From the NCBI GenBank assembly GCA_023441965.1, contig JAEZNB010000053.1, positions 1-64,000 on the forward strand: DNA of 64,000 bases, read 5' to 3'. This DNA comes from Bacillota bacterium. Lineage in GTDB: Bacteria; Bacillota; Clostridia; Lachnospirales; Lachnospiraceae. How positions within the stretch are numbered: position 1 is the stretch's first letter; each line of letters begins with the position of its first letter. Of this stretch, positions 61,724-64,000 are shown in pieces. The notes under the pieces are model-generated. The model searched no databases. It saw nothing but the letters and a program-made list of their open reading frames with translations, and was not told the DNA's origin. The translations under genes were made by a program, and so were the position numbers.

Positions 61724-63511
61724 ATGTATCGTTCACACGTATTGGTTTGTGGTGGAACCGGGTGTACTTCCTCAGGAACCCCCAAAATCTTAGAAGCACT
61801 GCAGACTGAACTGGAGAAAGCAGGCTTAAAGGAAGAAGTGGCTGTTGTTCAGACCGGCTGTCACGGACTTTGTGCCTTAGGTCCGATTATGGTTATTTAT
61901 CCCGAAGCCACCTTCTATGCATTGATCAAGCCGGAGGATGTTCCGGAGATCGTTAACGAGCATCTGTTGAAGGGCCGTATCGTAACCCGTCTTGTATATA
62001 AGGAAGAGGACAAGGAAGGCTCTACCAAGTCCTTAAATGATACTGATTTCTATAAGAAGCAGCACAGAATAGCTCTTCGTAACTGCGGTGTCATCAATCC
62101 CGAAAATATTGATGAGTATATCGCAACCAGCGGCTATGAGGCTCTCGGCAAGGTTCTTACCGAGTACACTCCCGACCAGGTAATCCAGACCATTCTGGAC
62201 AGCGGTCTTCGTGGCCGTGGAGGCGGCGGCTTCCCCACCGGTATGAAGTGGAAGCTGGCCAAGGGCAATGATGCCGATCAGAAGTATGTCTGCTGTAATG
62301 CGGATGAAGGCGATCCCGGTGCTTTCATGGACCGTTCCGTCTTAGAGGGAGATCCGCATGTGGTACTTGAGGCCATGGCAATCGCCGGTTATGCAATCGG
62401 TGCTTCCCAGGGTTATATCTATGTTCGTGCAGAATACCCGATCGCAGTAGAGCGTCTTAAGATCGCAATCGCTCAGGCCAGAGAATACGGCCTGCTCGGT
62501 AAGAATATATTCGGAACTGACTTTAGCTTTGATATCGACTTAAGACTTGGTGCCGGCGCCTTCGTATGCGGTGAGGAAACAGCTCTTATGACCTCCATCG
62601 AAGGAAACCGTGGCGAACCCCGCCCGCGTCCTCCGTTCCCCGCACAGAAGGGTCTATTCCAGAAGCCTACCATCTTAAACAATGTTGAGACCTATGCAAA
62701 TATTCCTCAGATTATTTTACACGGAGCCGAGTGGTTTGCTTCCATGGGTACCGAAAAGTCCAAGGGAACCAAGGTTTTTGCTCTCGGCGGTAAGATCAAG
62801 AATACCGGTCTTGTAGAGATCCCGATGGGTACCACCCTCCGTGAGGTTATTGAGGATATCGGCGGTGGCATCCCCAACGGCAAGAAATTTAAGGCTGCCC
62901 AGACCGGTGGTCCCTCCGGTGGCTGTATCCCCGCTGAACATTATGATATCCCCATTGACTACGATAACCTGATTAGAATCGGTTCCATGATGGGCTCCGG
63001 CGGTCTGATCGTTATGGATGAGGATAACTGTATGGTGGATATCGCAAAGTTCTTCCTGGAATTCACCGTTGACGAGTCCTGTGGCAAATGTACCCCTTGC
63101 CGTATCGGAACCAAGCGCCTGTACGAGATTTTAGACAAGATCACTCAGGGTAACGGTACTCCTGAGGACCTGGATCGTCTGGAGGAGCTTTGCCTCTACA
63201 TCAAGGAGAATGCTCTCTGCGGACTTGGACAGACAGCTCCCAACCCGGTATTATCCACTCTGAATTACTTCAAGGATGAGTATATCGCCCATGTAATTGA
63301 CAAGAAGTGTCCTGCCGGTGTATGTAAGTCCCTTCTGTCCTATGTGATTGATGCTGATAAATGTAAAGGCTGTACCTTATGTGCCCGCGTATGTCCGAAC
63401 AATGCCATTCAGGGCAAGGTTAAGGAAGCCCATATCATCGACCAGAGTAAGTGTATCAAGTGCGGTGCCTGCATGGAGAAATGCCGCTTTGGTGCCATCT
63501 CTAAGAGATAA
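61724..63511 (+). CDS. NuoF-like NADH-binding subunit of the electron-bifurcating hydrogenase (HydB)
   Basis: A 595-residue flavo-iron-sulfur subunit. Order of domains: N-terminal [2Fe-2S] thioredoxin-like domain (CGGTGCTSSG, QTGCHGLC, about 5-95); NADH/FMN-binding NuoF core with GRGGGGFPTGMKWK (about 164-177) and GAGAYVCGEETAL-like GAGAFVCGEETAL (about 277); a [4Fe-4S] motif ESCGKCTPCRIG (about 453-464); and a C-terminal 2x[4Fe-4S] ferredoxin (CKGCTLCARVCP, CIKCGACMEKC). This layout is that of HydB in confurcating hydrogenases, where the FMN splits electrons between NAD and ferredoxin. AAAGGAGG precedes the ATG. Confidence 0.95.
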   Translation: MYRSHVLVCGGTGCTSSGTPKILEALQTELEKAGLKEEVAVVQTGCHGLCALGPIMVIYPEATFYALIKPEDVPEIVNEHLLKGRIVTRLVYKEEDKEGSTKSLNDTDFYKKQHRIALRNCGVINPENIDEYIATSGYEALGKVLTEYTPDQVIQTILDSGLRGRGGGGFPTGMKWKLAKGNDADQKYVCCNADEGDPGAFMDRSVLEGDPHVVLEAMAIAGYAIGASQGYIYVRAEYPIAVERLKIAIAQAREYGLLGKNIFGTDFSFDIDLRLGAGAFVCGEETALMTSIEGNRGEPRPRPPFPAQKGLFQKPTILNNVETYANIPQIILHGAEWFASMGTEKSKGTKVFALGGKIKNTGLVEIPMGTTLREVIEDIGGGIPNGKKFKAAQTGGPSGGCIPAEHYDIPIDYDNLIRIGSMMGSGGLIVMDEDNCMVDIAKFFLEFTVDESCGKCTPCRIGTKRLYEILDKITQGNGTPEDLDRLEELCLYIKENALCGLGQTAPNPVLSTLNYFKDEYIAHVIDKKCPAGVCKSLLSYVIDADKCKGCTLCARVCPNNAIQGKVKEAHIIDQSKCIKCGACMEKCRFGAISKR

Positions 63512-63522
63512 AGGAGGAAACT

Positions 63523-64000
63523 ATGGAAACGGTAAATATCAAAATAAATGGTATGTCACTCGAAGTACCGAAGGGTTCCACTATTTTAGAGGCGGCCAAA
63601 ATGGCTCACATCGATATTCCTACCTTATGTTATCTGAAGGAAATCAATGAAATCGGCGCTTGCCGTATCTGTGTCGTTGAAGTGAAGGGTGCCAAAAGCC
63701 TCGTTGCCTCCTGTATGTATCCCGTAGCAGACGGTATGGAGATCAGAACCAATTCTCCTAAGGTATTGGAATCCAGAAAGCAGACCCTGGAGCTGATCCT
63801 CTCCGACCATGACAGAAAGTGTCTGTCCTGCGTCAGAAGCGGAAAATGTGAGCTTCAGAAGCTTTGCAATGATCTGATGGTATCCGACGAGCGGATCTTC
63901 GAGGGAGATCGGAATCAGTATGAATTAGATCTGACTTCCCCCCACATGGTTCGTGATAATAACAAATGTATTCTCTGCAGACGCTGTGCTGCAGTATGTG
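63523..64000 (+). CDS. [FeFe] hydrogenase catalytic subunit HydA, cut by the window end
   Basis: Only the first 159 residues are present. They show a plant-type [2Fe-2S] domain (CYLKEINEIGACRICVVE, ending VASC, about 34-66), the His-ligated [4Fe-4S] motif DHDRKCLSCVRSGKCELQKLC (about 95-115), and the start of a ferredoxin motif CILCRRCAAVC at the edge. This is the N-terminal series of clusters of HydA in NAD-linked bifurcating hydrogenases; the H-cluster domain lies beyond the window. AAAGGAGG precedes ATG 63523, 11 bases after the NuoF stop. Confidence 0.93.
   Translation, partial: METVNIKINGMSLEVPKGSTILEAAKMAHIDIPTLCYLKEINEIGACRICVVEVKGAKSLVASCMYPVADGMEIRTNSPKVLESRKQTLELILSDHDRKCLSCVRSGKCELQKLCNDLMVSDERIFEGDRNQYELDLTSPHMVRDNNKCILCRRCAAVC

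Overview
The window looks like a chromosome segment of an anaerobic, low-to-moderate GC member of the Firmicutes, most likely a clostridial Lachnospiraceae-type organism. This rests on an electron-bifurcating [FeFe] hydrogenase operon (nuoE-, nuoF- and hydA-like genes at the right end), SpoVG, DnaD/DnaC-type primosome genes, a preQ1-controlled QueT, an unusually long PRPP synthetase, and strong Shine-Dalgarno sites with frequent TTG starts. This is inference from gene content; no rRNA or other marker is present.

Layout. 1-9254: housekeeping genes (SRAP/HMCES protein, DUF1846 protein, PAP2 phosphatase, PrsA-like foldase, mfd, pth). 9571-18379: a complete type I-C CRISPR-Cas locus on the minus strand (cas3, then cas5-cas8c-cas7-cas4-cas1-cas2, then a 14-repeat array); cas1 carries a one-base frameshift. 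18738-22319: two secreted paralogous proteins of unknown function. 22382-28264: spoVG, murC, dnaD, dnaC, prs, with a cluster of DnaA boxes before dnaD. 28341-37319: PBP1A, YhaN/YhaO-like pair, an AraC-GGDEF fusion, a MarR/flavodoxin/FMN-binding operon, and a lone holin-like gene. About 37400-49500: an accessory island with an unusual regulator, a 1984-residue GLUG-repeat surface protein and a RiPP-like cluster (42-residue precursor, HprK-like kinase, PqqD-like protein, S26 peptidase, ABC exporter, nucleotidyltransferase). 49585-55026: preQ1 riboswitch-queT, QueG-like protein, small enzymes, asnS with a repeat-rich leader. 55320-64000: a putative sensory-hydrogenase module facing the catalytic hydrogenase operon.

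Most important find. In the gap between cas3 and cas5 there is a plus-strand minigene: a consensus promoter, a shortened CRISPR repeat, a spacer-like stretch and a terminator hairpin. The first 16 nt of the spacer-like stretch are identical to a site that covers the -10 box of the cas5 operon promoter, and that site is preceded by TTC, the known type I-C PAM. This is the architecture of a CreR-type Cas-regulating RNA: a natural guide that should direct Cascade to repress its own operon, with a match too short for target destruction.

Second find. The RiPP-like cluster combines a lasso-like leader motif (Tyr-x-x-Pro) and lasso-style tailoring genes (kinase, nucleotidyltransferase, PqqD) with an S26 peptidase, but has no lasso cyclase or B2 protease. 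It may be a peptide-modification system of a type not well described.
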